Translations under genes and position numbers: made by a program
Assembly (NCBI GenBank): GCA_029858425.1
Contig: JAOUFE010000008.1
Span: 1 to 37,166, forward strand
DNA length: 37,166 nucleotides
Source: Spirochaetia bacterium
GTDB taxonomy: Bacteria; Spirochaetota; Leptospiria; Turneriellales; JAOUFE01
Direction of reading: 5' to 3'
Notes under the pieces: model-generated
Told to the model about the DNA's origin: nothing
The model's database searches: none
What the model saw: the letters and a program-made list of their open reading frames with translations, nothing else
Part shown: one piece after another, positions 8,561 through 17,812 of the stretch
Layout: each line of letters starts with the position of its first letter
Numbering within the stretch: the first letter of the stretch is position 1

Positions 8561-8735
8561 ATATTTTTCCAATAATCCAATGCGAAATGTTAAAAAAAAA
8601 TAGACGTATGAAACTGAATAAAATATGTGTCTTTCAGGAAAGGGAAAACAAGGTTTATAAAAAGAAAATAAAACCTGTTTTCAGATTAATTATCCAGTAT
8701 AAACGGGGTAACATAATCAAATAGAGGGGAGTACT

Positions 8736-9110
8736 ATGAATAAAAAATCGTTTTTTGCAATCTCATTAATCTTTGTTGTTCTGGCTGGATTTTCATTTCA
8801 ATGCGGAAAAAAGAAAAAAATAGAAGAATCCATTGAGACAGGGAAAAATATCTATGAAGCAAATTGCTCTCCATGTCATGGAATCAATGGGGAAGGCGAT
8901 GGACCTGGAGCGGCAGCGTTAAATCCCAAACCTCGAAATTATAAAAAAGACGGATTCAAGTATGGCTCCAGTATTGAAGAGGTAAAAAGAACTATTAGCG
9001 AAGGCATAGAGGGTACGGCTATGCCAACATGGGCTGAAGTTCTTACGGATGATCAAATCACTCATGTTGCAGAATATGTGAAATCATTGGCCGCCAGCTC
9101 CGCTGAATAA
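8736..9110 (+). CDS. Monohaem cytochrome c lipoprotein heading the act operon
   Basis: The 124-residue protein has a hydrophobic leader (residues 5-22) ending at Cys23, a probable lipid anchor with a loose lipobox (GFSFQC). A single class-I cytochrome c domain follows: CSPCH at 44-48 binds haem and Met96 in TAMPTW is the likely sixth ligand. It ends with the usual helix HVAEYVKSL. It could carry electrons from alternative complex III to an oxidase or be an extra subunit. It is not one of the six standard Act subunits, because an ActE-like monohaem cytochrome is also present downstream. It has a good ribosome site (GAGGGGAG) and is followed 40 bp later by actA, so it is probably the first gene of the operon. 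Confidence 0.9.
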   Translation: MNKKSFFAISLIFVVLAGFSFQCGKKKKIEESIETGKNIYEANCSPCHGINGEGDGPGAAALNPKPRNYKKDGFKYGSSIEEVKRTISEGIEGTAMPTWAEVLTDDQITHVAEYVKSLAASSAE

Positions 9111-9150
9111 GTGAAACTATTAAAAATTATTAAATAAAAAGGGTTAATAT

Positions 9151-9741
9151 ATGAAGAGTAAATTGTTGAAAGTAGGTATTCCTGTTTTTTTAATAGGAGG
9201 TTTTACATGGGTAATGATGGGTTTCCCGCCAAATCCACGAGTCGGATATGCTCCGGAACAACCAATAAAGTATAGTCATAAACTTCATGCAGGTCAATAT
9301 AATATAGATTGTCAGTATTGTCATACCACGGTAACGATGGGAAAAAAGGCAGCAGTTCCAAGTCTGAATATATGCTTCAATTGCCATGAGGTTGTTGGGG
9401 ATAAGGGAACTTTTAATACCGGGGATAAAAATACGGATAAGCTATACGAAGGTGAAGTTGAAAAATTGCGAGCATATTGGGATAAAAATCAGGTTCCAAA
9501 CTGGATTCGGATTCATAATCTTCCCGATCATGTAAGGTTTTCTCATCAACCCCATATACATGCATTTTTAAAGCCAGGGCAGCCTACAAAAGAAGTCTGC
9601 AAGCTTTGCCATGGGGATATAGCTTCCATGGAAGTGGTTCGACAGGATAAACCAGTAAATACGATGGGATTTTGCATCAGTTGTCATCGGGATAACAAGG
9701 CGCTCGGAGCCCAGGTGAACTGTAGTACATGTCATTATTGA
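9151..9741 (+). CDS. actA: Alternative complex III subunit ActA, pentahaem cytochrome c
   Basis: The 196-residue protein has an N-terminal hydrophobic segment (residues 9-25) acting as membrane anchor or uncleaved signal, then a periplasmic domain. Five haem-binding motifs are visible: CQYCH at 54, CFNCH at 75, CKLCH at 150, CISCH at 175 and CSTCH at 191. Histidines in YSHKLH and FSHQPHIH are likely distal ligands. Five haems on one anchored subunit is the known arrangement of ActA in quinol:cytochrome c oxidoreductases (alternative complex III), where it passes electrons from the Fe-S subunit ActB outward. Position directly before actB confirms it. The ribosome site is AAAAAGGG. Confidence 0.95.
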   Translation: MKSKLLKVGIPVFLIGGFTWVMMGFPPNPRVGYAPEQPIKYSHKLHAGQYNIDCQYCHTTVTMGKKAAVPSLNICFNCHEVVGDKGTFNTGDKNTDKLYEGEVEKLRAYWDKNQVPNWIRIHNLPDHVRFSHQPHIHAFLKPGQPTKEVCKLCHGDIASMEVVRQDKPVNTMGFCISCHRDNKALGAQVNCSTCHY

Positions 9742-9769
9742 AAAGAGCAATCGAGGAGTAATCAAATTT

Positions 9770-12700
9770 ATGAAATCAAATGATCAGGATAAAAAAATGT
9801 GGCAATCGGTAGAAGCTAAAGAAAGACAAAAATATGAAAATATCCAGGATGATAAAAAGCAGGAATTTTCCGCTTCCCTTCAGGAAATGATTGATAACAG
9901 TATTGGTTATCAGTTGGATCGAAAGAAATTTCTCGGTATAATGGGAGCCGCTGTCGCGATGGCGGGCATGAAGTGTTCTCGTGATCCGGTGGAAAAAATT
10001 GTACCTTATCTGGTTCGCCCACCTGAAGCTCAACCAGGTATACCCGCCTATTATGCAACTGCGCAGATGAGTTCGCGGGGTGTATTGCCGGTTTTGGTTA
10101 AAACAAGAGAAGGTAAACCCATAAAGATTGACGGGCATGATGATCATCCCGTCCATCAGGGAGCCATGACAGTAAATGGATTTGCAGTGATTTGGGATTT
10201 ATATGATCCGGACAGATTGAAAACATCCAAAGTTGGCAAAGATGGGAAATTTACGGATATCTCTACTGCTGATGCAGTCAAGAAAGTAACGGAAATTATC
10301 AATTCTTCACAAACTGTCAGGGTTTTATCAAGACCAGAGTATAGCCCGGCCGGGAAATCAGTCATTAACGGATTTTTGCGAAGCAAACCCGGCTCAAGAC
10401 AGATTACCTATGATTTCCGTGGTACTATTCAATCTCTCGTTGATGCACAAAAGAAAAGTTATGGGCGGGCTATTGTACCGCAATATCGATATGATAAAGC
10501 AGATTTGATTCTTTCTATAGAATGCGATTTTCTGGGTACATGGATATCTCCAGAGGTATTTACCAAACAACATTCAAACCGGAGAAACCCTGATGGAAAA
10601 ATGAATCGCTTGATCGTTGCTGAGAGCATGATGAGTTTAACGGGAGCAAATTCGGATGATCGACTCCCGATTCATGCAGGATCTCATGTGGCTCTTGCGC
10701 TTGGGTTGGCAAATATTTTGCTTCCGATGTCACAGTATGCAGGAAATGGAAACATATTAAATGCGGTATCTACATATACTCCAGAGAAAACATCAGAAAT
10801 CACGGGCTTAAGTATTGATAAAATCAAGGCAATTGCAAATGAATTAAACCAGGCTCGCGGAAGTTCACTTGTTCTTGGAGGCGGCGCTTCATCAAGATCT
10901 GAGGTTTCGGGTGAATTGGAGGTTGTTGTAAATTTATTGAATAGTATTCTTGGCAATGAGGGTTCTACGGTATTAACAGATGTACCAATGGCCGAGATGG
11001 ATGATATAGCGGACAATGAGCAACTTTCCAGTTTAATTAAAGAACTAAATTCAGGTAATGTGGATTTGCTGATTCTGGACAGGGTAAACCCTGTATATGA
11101 ACTTCCCGAAGATTCCGGGTTTAAAGAAGCCTTAAAGAAAGTGAAAAATGTTGTATCACTTTCATCGTATATGGATGAGAGTACAGTAAAATCCAATGTG
11201 GTAGTTGCGCTTAGCCATTTTATGGAATCCTGGAATGATACCTATTACATGGGTATCTATACAGTTGCCCAGCCAGTAATAAGAAAAATTTTTGATACAA
11301 TATCATTTGGCGATGCATGGCTGCAGTTGCAAGGTAATGCAGATAATTATTACCAGTATATCAAAAATGTATCAGCTCCGGGTTACCTTGCCGGAAATTT
11401 TGGCAGTATCTGGGAAAAAACAATTGCAGCGGGTTATTATGTTCATCGTAAAACATCTGGATATAGCGCCGCTCGTGGTTTTAACGCAGCTTCGCTTTTT
11501 GGAGTTGGAAAAACTGTAAAAGACAGCTCAGGTTTTACTCTGTCCTTTTATGAGTCGATTCAAATTGGCGATGGTCAGGGCGCCAATAATGCATTCCGTC
11601 AGGAATTGCCAGATCCTGTTACAAAAATTGTATGGGAAAACTATGCAGCAGTATCCAATGACGATGCAAAAGCGAATGGATGGCGAATGGGAGATATATT
11701 GAGCCTTAAAAATGGTAATAAAGAAATGCAAATACCTCTTTATGTTCAACCAGGTATCCCGAAAGGGAGCATTGCCATTGCAATTGGATATGGCCATGAA
11801 GAAATGGGTGCAATTGCAAAAGGCGTTGGTGTCAATACGAATACTCTTGCCAAATTCTCCAATACCGGAACAAAATATTCAGGGATAGCTGTATCCGTTC
11901 AAAAAGTAAAAGGCGGTTATGAACTGGCGACTACTCAAAGGCATCACGAAATGGAAGGCCGCGCCTTAGTACGTTATGCCGAACTTGGAAAATATAAACA
12001 GGATAAAAAGGCTGGAAACCATGAACATAAACTGGAAGGGAAAGGTCTGTATACCCCTCATAACTATGCACTCGAAGTAAAATCGGATGTTTATAAATGG
12101 GGAATGTCCATTGATTTAACGAAATGTACCGGTTGCTCTGCATGTGTAATGAGCTGTTATTCTGAGAATAATATTGCTGTAACGGGCAAAAAAGAGGTAT
12201 GGAGAGGGCGCGAAATGGCCTGGTTAAGGATTGACCGTTATTATGAGGGAGAAATCAACAATCCCAGTACGCACTTTGCGCCATTACCGTGCCAGCAGTG
12301 TGAAAATGCTCCTTGCGAAAATGTTTGCCCGGTTGGAGCAACCCTTCATAGTTCAGAAGGTTTAAATGATATGGTTTATAATCGATGCGTTGGAACAAGA
12401 TATTGCCAGGACAACTGTCCTTACAAGGTCAGGCGATTTAACTGGTTTGAAAATACATATGACAAGATTCAGGATCCAATGCAAATGTCCTTAAATCCGG
12501 ATGTAACAGTACGGGGAAGAGGAGTTATGGAAAAATGTACATTTTGTGTACAGAGAATCAATGAACAAAGACAAATGGCTAGAAATGAGGGCAGAGCGGT
12601 ACATGAAGAAGACCTGAAAACAGCATGCCAGCAGGGATGTCCAGCCAATGCCATTACTTTTGGTGATCTTGGAAACAAGGAAACCATCGTGGCGCAAAAG

Positions 12701-12790
12701 GCAGCAGATAGTCGATCCTATCGAATGCTCGAAGATATTAACGTTAAGCCAAGGGTTAATTATTTAACCAGAATAATAAATAAAGGCTGA
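9770..12790 (+). CDS. actB: Alternative complex III subunit ActB, molybdopterin-type fold fused to Fe-S domain
   Basis: The 1006-residue protein has the two-part architecture of ActB. Residues of about 75-740 resemble a molybdopterin oxidoreductase chain; in this family that part is known to lack the cofactor. Residues of about 770-1000 are a NrfC-like ferredoxin domain with cysteine groups [37 protein letters not shown] and CTFC...CQQGCP, enough for four clusters. A 50-residue hydrophilic lead precedes a Tat-like segment, [19 protein letters not shown], where the usual Arg-Arg is Arg-Lys. The subunit relays electrons from quinol to ActA. The start is preceded by GAGGAG. The actC gene follows after 16 bp. 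Confidence 0.97.
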   Translation: MKSNDQDKKMWQSVEAKERQKYENIQDDKKQEFSASLQEMIDNSIGYQLDRKKFLGIMGAAVAMAGMKCSRDPVEKIVPYLVRPPEAQPGIPAYYATAQMSSRGVLPVLVKTREGKPIKIDGHDDHPVHQGAMTVNGFAVIWDLYDPDRLKTSKVGKDGKFTDISTADAVKKVTEIINSSQTVRVLSRPEYSPAGKSVINGFLRSKPGSRQITYDFRGTIQSLVDAQKKSYGRAIVPQYRYDKADLILSIECDFLGTWISPEVFTKQHSNRRNPDGKMNRLIVAESMMSLTGANSDDRLPIHAGSHVALALGLANILLPMSQYAGNGNILNAVSTYTPEKTSEITGLSIDKIKAIANELNQARGSSLVLGGGASSRSEVSGELEVVVNLLNSILGNEGSTVLTDVPMAEMDDIADNEQLSSLIKELNSGNVDLLILDRVNPVYELPEDSGFKEALKKVKNVVSLSSYMDESTVKSNVVVALSHFMESWNDTYYMGIYTVAQPVIRKIFDTISFGDAWLQLQGNADNYYQYIKNVSAPGYLAGNFGSIWEKTIAAGYYVHRKTSGYSAARGFNAASLFGVGKTVKDSSGFTLSFYESIQIGDGQGANNAFRQELPDPVTKIVWENYAAVSNDDAKANGWRMGDILSLKNGNKEMQIPLYVQPGIPKGSIAIAIGYGHEEMGAIAKGVGVNTNTLAKFSNTGTKYSGIAVSVQKVKGGYELATTQRHHEMEGRALVRYAELGKYKQDKKAGNHEHKLEGKGLYTPHNYALEVKSDVYKWGMSIDLTKCTGCSACVMSCYSENNIAVTGKKEVWRGREMAWLRIDRYYEGEINNPSTHFAPLPCQQCENAPCENVCPVGATLHSSEGLNDMVYNRCVGTRYCQDNCPYKVRRFNWFENTYDKIQDPMQMSLNPDVTVRGRGVMEKCTFCVQRINEQRQMARNEGRAVHEEDLKTACQQGCPANAITFGDLGNKETIVAQKAADSRSYRMLEDINVKPRVNYLTRIINKG

Positions 12791-12806
12791 TCCAGAAGGA
12801 GAAAAT

Positions 12807-14198
12807 ATGAGTGTTATTGAGAATGTTTACGGAGTAGGAAAACCGAGCAGGGAAATTGATAATGATATATTAAGACCCGTAGAAAGCTTTCCAACGAAAT
12901 TATGGTATATTGCTTTTGGTATGGCCAGCGTTGGCGTGGTAATGTATTGGGCGATTGCAGGTTATAGCTTCAAAAAAGGTCTGGGATTATTTGCGATAAA
13001 TAGCCCGGTTGGTTGGGGATTCTATATTATTAACTTTGTATTCTGGATTGGTATTGGTCATGCCGGAACTTTGATTTCTGCTATTTTGTATCTATTTAGA
13101 CAAAGATGGCGAACTACGATAAACCGTGCAGCCGAAGCGATGACTATTTTTGCTGTTATGACAGCTCTGACATTTCCGGTTTTACACCTTGGACGTCCAT
13201 GGATGGTATTCTTTTTCTTTCCATATCCGAATGAAAGAGGACCGGTTTGGCCAAGTTTTAGATCGCCATTACTATGGGATGTATTTGCCATTTCTACCTA
13301 CTTTACAGTTTCTTTGATTTTTTGGTATATGGGACTGGTTCCAGATTTAGCTACCATGAGGGATCGTCTTGTAAACAATGAAGCAAAAACAAAGTTTGGA
13401 AACATGCTTTTAAAATTAAGGAAAAATGCAGTAAATATCCTGTCTATTGGATGGGTGGGATCTGCCAAAACATGGATTCATTATGAAAAAATGGTATTAA
13501 TCCTTGCGGCAATTTCTACTCCTCTTGTGTTCTCAGTACACTCGATAGTATCGATGGACTTTGCAACTGCAATTATTCCAGGATGGCACGCTACAATTTT
13601 CCCGCCATACTTCGTCGCTGGAGCTATTTATTCCGGTTTTGCAATGGTTTTAACCATTATGATCATATCACGGGAAGTATTTCAACTGAAGCAATATGTT
13701 ACCTTGAAGCATCTTGAAAATATGGCTCTGGTAATATTATTAACCGGGATGATGGTGTCCTTTGCATACATTACAGAATTTGTTATGGCGGCATATGGCG
13801 GAAATGAAATGGAGCAATATGTTTTCATAAACAGACTAAAGGGACCATATGCATGGGCTTTCTGGACAATGTTTACATGCAACGTCGTTTCGCCCCATTT
13901 CATGTGGTTTAAAAAATTGCGCACAAATATTTATGTGCTCTTTGTAATATCCATTGTTGTAAACATTGGAATGTGGTTTGAAAGATTTGTTATCATTGTA
14001 ACATCGCTTCACCGTGATTACCTTCCATCAAGCTGGGATTTATACACCCCAACATTTTATGACTATGCTATGCTTGTAGGCTCATTTGGATGGTTCTTCT
14101 TTTGGTATCTATTGTTTGTAAGAGCTCTACCCCAAATTGCGGTGGCTGAATTAAAAGCGGATGAAGCAGGTGATAAAGTTAAAGGGTATGGACATTAA
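12807..14198 (+). CDS. actC: Alternative complex III subunit ActC, NrfD/PsrC-type quinol-binding membrane protein
   Basis: The 463-residue protein has about ten hydrophobic membrane spans and the NrfD/PsrC family pattern, for example [20 protein letters not shown] early in the chain and [21 protein letters not shown] after the third span. ActC and ActF are the paired membrane subunits of alternative complex III, and ActC is thought to carry the quinol site. The C-terminus ([17 protein letters not shown]) is hydrophilic and cytoplasmic. A clear AGAAGGAG ribosome site lies upstream, and actD follows after 23 bp with its own GGAGG. Confidence 0.96.
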   Translation: MSVIENVYGVGKPSREIDNDILRPVESFPTKLWYIAFGMASVGVVMYWAIAGYSFKKGLGLFAINSPVGWGFYIINFVFWIGIGHAGTLISAILYLFRQRWRTTINRAAEAMTIFAVMTALTFPVLHLGRPWMVFFFFPYPNERGPVWPSFRSPLLWDVFAISTYFTVSLIFWYMGLVPDLATMRDRLVNNEAKTKFGNMLLKLRKNAVNILSIGWVGSAKTWIHYEKMVLILAAISTPLVFSVHSIVSMDFATAIIPGWHATIFPPYFVAGAIYSGFAMVLTIMIISREVFQLKQYVTLKHLENMALVILLTGMMVSFAYITEFVMAAYGGNEMEQYVFINRLKGPYAWAFWTMFTCNVVSPHFMWFKKLRTNIYVLFVISIVVNIGMWFERFVIIVTSLHRDYLPSSWDLYTPTFYDYAMLVGSFGWFFFWYLLFVRALPQIAVAELKADEAGDKVKGYGH

Positions 14199-14221
14199 GA
14201 ATTAAGGATCCGGAGGAAAAT

Positions 14222-14770
14222 ATGACAAGTTTTGAAGACGTTAAAAAAGGATTATATCGATATGAAGACCCTGAAACTGGATGGGTTGCTGTTATTAAAG
14301 ATGTGGATAGTTTGATTGCAGCGGCAGAAAAAGTTCGTGATGCGGGAGTAAAGAAGTTTGATTGCTTCAGCCCATTTCCAATTCATAAACTGGAAAAAGC
14401 GATGGGTCTTTCAAGATCCTGGATACCATTTATCTCTGCCATAGGAGCTCTTACCGGTGGAACATTTGCCTTTAGTTCAATGACATGGATTGATGTTTCA
14501 AACTGGCCAAGGGTCATGGGCGGTAAGCCATATTTTTCATGGCCCATTTATGTGCCCATTACATTTGAATTAACAGTATTGTTTACAGCCTTTGCCACGT
14601 TGGGAGCTGCAATTTACCTTGGACGACTTGGAAAAAGTTCACGCAGGCCGGTAGTAAATACAGTAACTTCAGATGGTTTTGCGATATGGATCGGTGATGA
14701 TATGTCGAAGCAAAATGTAGAGTCATTGCTCCAGGGGCTGTATACCGATATTCGTCCAGTTACAAAGTGA
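14222..14770 (+). CDS. actD: Alternative complex III subunit ActD (DUF3341 family)
   Basis: This 182-residue protein has a soluble N-terminal domain (about 1-90) with the family pattern of AAEKVRDAGVKKFDCFSPFP followed by IHKLEKAMGL. Two membrane spans come next: PFISAIGALTGGTFAFSSMTW and VPITFELTVLFTAFATLGAA. The short tail includes GFAIWIGDDM. This matches ActD/DUF3341, a membrane subunit of alternative complex III with no cofactor. Order and spacing between actC and actE are canonical. Confidence 0.94.
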   Translation: MTSFEDVKKGLYRYEDPETGWVAVIKDVDSLIAAAEKVRDAGVKKFDCFSPFPIHKLEKAMGLSRSWIPFISAIGALTGGTFAFSSMTWIDVSNWPRVMGGKPYFSWPIYVPITFELTVLFTAFATLGAAIYLGRLGKSSRRPVVNTVTSDGFAIWIGDDMSKQNVESLLQGLYTDIRPVTK

Positions 14771-14798
14771 GAAAAAACAAAGGAAAGGAAGCAGAAAC

Positions 14799-15425
14799 AT
14801 GAAAAAAATAATAATTTTTCTTATTATAGCCAATATTGCAAGTTGTAATTCTGTTCGCAGAAAATTCCATTATTTTATGGATATGGCTTATTCGCCGGCA
14901 ATAGACACATCCGAATTTGATGATATTGGAAACAGAGGAGGCAACAGATTTCCTCCGGATCATACAATTGCACACAAGTTTTTTAATTCGAAGTACAATC
15001 GAACAATCCCTGGATTTTATGTGATAGATGATAAATACATTACATATAATATCAATGGTATATCAATCGGGAACATTCCGGAAGAACATGAAATTGCATC
15101 TCATTTAATAAGCAGTCCTTTGAGGAATGATGAGGCGACTCTTGCAAGGGGGAAAGAACGTTTTAATATTTATTGTTCTCCCTGTCATGGTTATGGCGGA
15201 AAGGGCGATGGACTTGTTAAAGCAAAATTTTCCAACATTAAGGCTGTAGCTCGTCCAAATAAAAATGAACCTGTAAGAGCTGAGGGTTGGAGTGTTGAAA
15301 GAATTTTTATGGTGACAACAACAGGAATAAATGCTATGAACAGCTATGCGACCCAGGTTCCGGAAATCGACAGATGGGCTATAGCCCATTATGTCAAGTA
15401 TTTGCAGCTTGAGGCAATGAAATAA
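14799..15425 (+). CDS. actE: Alternative complex III subunit ActE, monohaem cytochrome c lipoprotein
   Basis: The 208-residue protein starts with a lipoprotein signal whose lipobox IASC ends at Cys16. A linker region (about 20-110) containing MDMAYSPAIDTSEF precedes a cytochrome c domain with the haem motif CSPCH at 126-130. A Met near residue 180 (NAMNSYA) is the likely axial ligand and a C-terminal helix (WAIAHYVKYLQLEAM) closes the fold. ActE is the second haem subunit of alternative complex III, anchored by lipid on the periplasmic side. It is preceded by AGGAAAGGAAG and followed by actF. Confidence 0.95.
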   Translation: MKKIIIFLIIANIASCNSVRRKFHYFMDMAYSPAIDTSEFDDIGNRGGNRFPPDHTIAHKFFNSKYNRTIPGFYVIDDKYITYNINGISIGNIPEEHEIASHLISSPLRNDEATLARGKERFNIYCSPCHGYGGKGDGLVKAKFSNIKAVARPNKNEPVRAEGWSVERIFMVTTTGINAMNSYATQVPEIDRWAIAHYVKYLQLEAMK

Positions 15426-15444
15426 TTCAAAAGGCGGAATGAAT

Positions 15445-16632
15445 ATGGAAAATTTAGAAAAGTTTAAAGTCCCTGCAAAAATGAATAATTTTTTTCTGGG
15501 ATTAATCGGTATCGGGCTAACAACGTTGATCGTGGGATTTATAGTGGATCCAGCCCGTGCCTGGGCCGGGATGCTTGTTCTTGGTTTTTATTTAATGACA
15601 ATTGGTTTGTTTGGCGGTTTTTTTACTTCAATGCATTTTATCTCTGGATCAAAATGGTCGGTTGTATTAAGAAGGGTTTCAGAATCGATGTTTTATGTTT
15701 TGATTGCGGCTGCAGTATTTCTGGGCATTGTTGTAATCTTTGGAATGCATCATTTATATGAATGGTCACATGAAGAAGTTATGGCAAACGACCAGATATT
15801 GCAAAAAAAAGCAGCTTATTTAAACAGACCATTTTTTATAGCGCGTGTTATCGTTTATTTTGTATCGTGGTTTGCTATGGGTACCATGTTAAGAAAGTAT
15901 TCGCTAAAACAAGATGGAAATACGGACAAACCATCTCGCGGAGTATTATCTGCAATTAGCGCAGGATGGATGATCATTTTTGTTTATTTTCTGGAATTGT
16001 GTTCTATTGATCTTATCATGTCATTAGAGCCTCACTGGTCAACTACAATGTTTCCTATGTATACATTTGCCGGTCTGGTATGCTCAGGTTTTGGCGTTTT
16101 GATTATTTTAACAGCGACAATTCAAAAGCATGGGGGCTTGAAAAGTATGACACCCGAACATTTTCATGATCTTGGGAAGTTTCAATTTGCGTTTGTCGGA
16201 TTTTGGGCTTACATTGCATTTTGTCAGCATATGTTGACATGGTATGCCAATTTACCAGAAGAAACAGTATACCTGGAGAGAAGACTGCACGGCATATGGG
16301 GCGGATATACGGCGTTTTTATGGGTAGGTCATTTTATTATTCCTTTTTTAATTTTGCTTTCCAGCAAAATTAAAAGAAATCCAAATCAACTTGCCAAAGT
16401 GTCATGGTGGATTGTATTTATGGGATTTGTAGATGTGGTTTGGCTGGTATACGGGGGAATTCAGCATGAAAATATTCATGGTTATCCGTTTAAGTGGATG
16501 GAGATGGGATTATTTTTGGGCGCTATTGGAATAATAGGCTATAGTGTTCTCAATGCGTATGCCAAAGTACACCCAGAGCCAACTGGAGATCCTTTTTATC
16601 AGGAATCAGTACATTTTCATCAAAAGCATTAA
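15445..16632 (+). CDS. actF: Alternative complex III subunit ActF, NrfD-like membrane protein
   Basis: This is the second multi-pass subunit, 395 residues with about ten spans, related to ActC. Family features include FFTSMHFISGSKWSVVLRRV after the second span, LEPHWSTTMFPMYTFAG in the centre and HFIIPFLILLSS late in the chain. I chose the ATG at 15445 over the one at 15439, because AAGGCGG at 15431-15437 is 7 bp from the former and only 1 bp from the latter. In alternative complex III, ActC and ActF form two similar four-helix bundles, of which ActF may take part in proton or conformational coupling. It is the last act gene; a tRNA gene begins 7 bp after the stop and no oxidase gene follows. 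Confidence 0.95.
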   Translation: MENLEKFKVPAKMNNFFLGLIGIGLTTLIVGFIVDPARAWAGMLVLGFYLMTIGLFGGFFTSMHFISGSKWSVVLRRVSESMFYVLIAAAVFLGIVVIFGMHHLYEWSHEEVMANDQILQKKAAYLNRPFFIARVIVYFVSWFAMGTMLRKYSLKQDGNTDKPSRGVLSAISAGWMIIFVYFLELCSIDLIMSLEPHWSTTMFPMYTFAGLVCSGFGVLIILTATIQKHGGLKSMTPEHFHDLGKFQFAFVGFWAYIAFCQHMLTWYANLPEETVYLERRLHGIWGGYTAFLWVGHFIIPFLILLSSKIKRNPNQLAKVSWWIVFMGFVDVVWLVYGGIQHENIHGYPFKWMEMGLFLGAIGIIGYSVLNAYAKVHPEPTGDPFYQESVHFHQKH

Positions 16633-16639
16633 TTATATT

Positions 16640-16710
16640 GCGGGCGTGGTGTAACGGTAGCACAAAAGCCTTCCAAGCTTTTAGAGTGGGTTCGAGTCCC
16701 ATCGCCCGCT
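16640..16710 (+). tRNA. tRNA-Gly (anticodon UCC)
   Basis: The 71-nt sequence folds as a cloverleaf. The acceptor arms GCGGGCG (16640-16646) and CGCCCGC (16703-16709) pair fully, with discriminator T at 16710. The anticodon stem AAAGC/GCTTT encloses CTTCCAA, giving UCC. The T-loop is TTCGAGT. CCA is not encoded. It lies 7 bp after actF and 16 bp before ribE, so it may be processed from a longer transcript. Confidence 0.96.
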
Positions 16711-16726
16711 ATCGAAATTACAAATT

Positions 16727-17320
16727 ATGTTTACAGGCATTGTTGAGGAAACAGGGGTAGTAATAGCCATTAATTCAAAAAATGATGGTAAACGTATATC
16801 CATTAGAGCCCAAAATGTTCTTGCTGATTTAAAAAACGGGGACAGCATCGCTGTTAATGGTGTTTGCTTGACCGTTGAAGAAAAAAATAATGACAATTTT
16901 ACTATTTTTGCGGTTCCCGAAACACTTGGATTAACGAATATTGGTTTTCTGGCGATAAATGACTGCGTTAATCTGGAACGCGCCTTAAAAGTCAGCGACC
17001 GTCTGGGCGGCCATATCGTTCAGGGACATGTAGAAGCCATGGCTGATGTAATAAATGTCGAAAAATTTGAAAATCACTGGGATGTATCCATACGTTATTC
17101 ATCTGCCTATGTGATACCCAAGGGATCTATTGCTGTCGATGGCATTAGCTTAACGGTTCATGCTATCTCCAAAGATTTCATTCAGTTCCAAATTATTCCG
17201 GAAACTATAAAGAAAACAAACATTCTGCAATGGAAAGCTGATACAAAAGTAAATATAGAAACGGATTATCTTGTCAAGGCTATGGATAGTATTGTGCGCT
17301 GGCGTGCCGAGAACACCTGA
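16727..17320 (+). CDS. ribE: Riboflavin synthase, alpha subunit
   Basis: This enzyme makes riboflavin from two molecules of 6,7-dimethyl-8-ribityllumazine. The 197-residue protein begins with the family hallmark MFTGIVEETG. It contains the two similar lumazine-binding halves. The first has DSIAVNGVCLTVE and the second GSIAVDGISLTVH; between them lies LGGHIVQGHVEA. Length is normal. Riboflavin is the source of the FMN used by enzymes such as the dihydrouridine synthase in this window, but no other rib gene is nearby. It follows the tRNA gene by 16 bp and converges on the Smr-protein gene 55 bp later. Confidence 0.96.
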   Translation: MFTGIVEETGVVIAINSKNDGKRISIRAQNVLADLKNGDSIAVNGVCLTVEEKNNDNFTIFAVPETLGLTNIGFLAINDCVNLERALKVSDRLGGHIVQGHVEAMADVINVEKFENHWDVSIRYSSAYVIPKGSIAVDGISLTVHAISKDFIQFQIIPETIKKTNILQWKADTKVNIETDYLVKAMDSIVRWRAENT

Positions 17321-17375
17321 AAATGAATAGCAGGTTTGCTTCATGGAATAAACTGGAGAGAAATTTGGACATCAA

Positions 17376-17642
17376 CTACTTGAGTTTATTTAAGAAGCTT
17401 TGCTCTGGAACATCGAGTTCTAAAATTAAAGATCCGGGGTTATATGATTCGATAATGGAAACATAGTCCAGTTTACCAACTTCATCAATAACCATATTTC
17501 GAAGAGTATATGTACCAATACCATGAATGACTTCAACAAATCGATCGCCAAAATAAAAGCATTTTTCCAGTTCATTGCGAAAGTGCAATTTGGCCTCTGT
17601 AAAGCGCATCTTTCGTATATATATGCTTTTTAAATTATTCAT
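17376..17642 (-). CDS. Small Smr-domain protein
   Basis: The 88-residue protein is essentially one Smr domain, the fold found at the C-terminus of MutS2. Its core motif is visible as VIHGIGTYTLRNMVIDEV, matching the family HGxGxGxLRxxV pattern. The first motif, usually LDLRG, is replaced by SIYIRKMRFTEAKLHF. Free-standing Smr proteins can act as nucleases that nick branched DNA or cleave mRNA at stalled ribosomes; which, if either, applies here is unknown. It starts at an ATG at 17642 with 170 bp of non-coding sequence to the divergent polysaccharide deacetylase gene. Confidence 0.8.
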   Translation of the reverse strand: MNNLKSIYIRKMRFTEAKLHFRNELEKCFYFGDRFVEVIHGIGTYTLRNMVIDEVGKLDYVSIIESYNPGSLILELDVPEQSFLNKLK

Positions 17643-17812
17643 AATGCAACTTACTTTTTACATTTTGCCTTTCAAGTTTCTATTGAATTGGAACGCTAAA
17701 AAATTCCGGTTGAAATCAGGTTTTTTTTCAGTAATTGTGCAATTCTTCGCCATTTTAACCCACGGTTTGGATAATATTTTTTTTATAACCAGACTCCCTG
17801 CAAACAAATAAT

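Larger units (their letters stand above)
8270..8735. other. 466-bp divergent intergenic region before the act operon
   Basis: No convincing gene is present. The region separates the acidic-protein gene (minus) from the cytochrome c gene (plus), so it should contain promoters for both. It contains a strong hairpin (8480-8512), the palindrome 8545-8560, flanking GGAACA (8449-8454) and TGTTCC (8524-8529) words, and sequence words shared with other intergenic regions. Nearer the operon an imperfect dyad pairs 8646-8656 with 8670-8680, and TATAAA at 8698-8703 is a weak -10 candidate without a good -35. A Shine-Dalgarno-like GAGGGGAG precedes the cytochrome start. Confidence 0.55.

Noticed and set aside
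8416-8724. Open frame in the intergenic region before the act operon
   Set aside because: It reads through the hairpin, has a low-quality composition and no ribosome site; likely chance.
10684-11196. Antisense open frame in actB
   Set aside because: Ser/Leu-rich shadow of the strongly supported actB frame with no recognisable domain.
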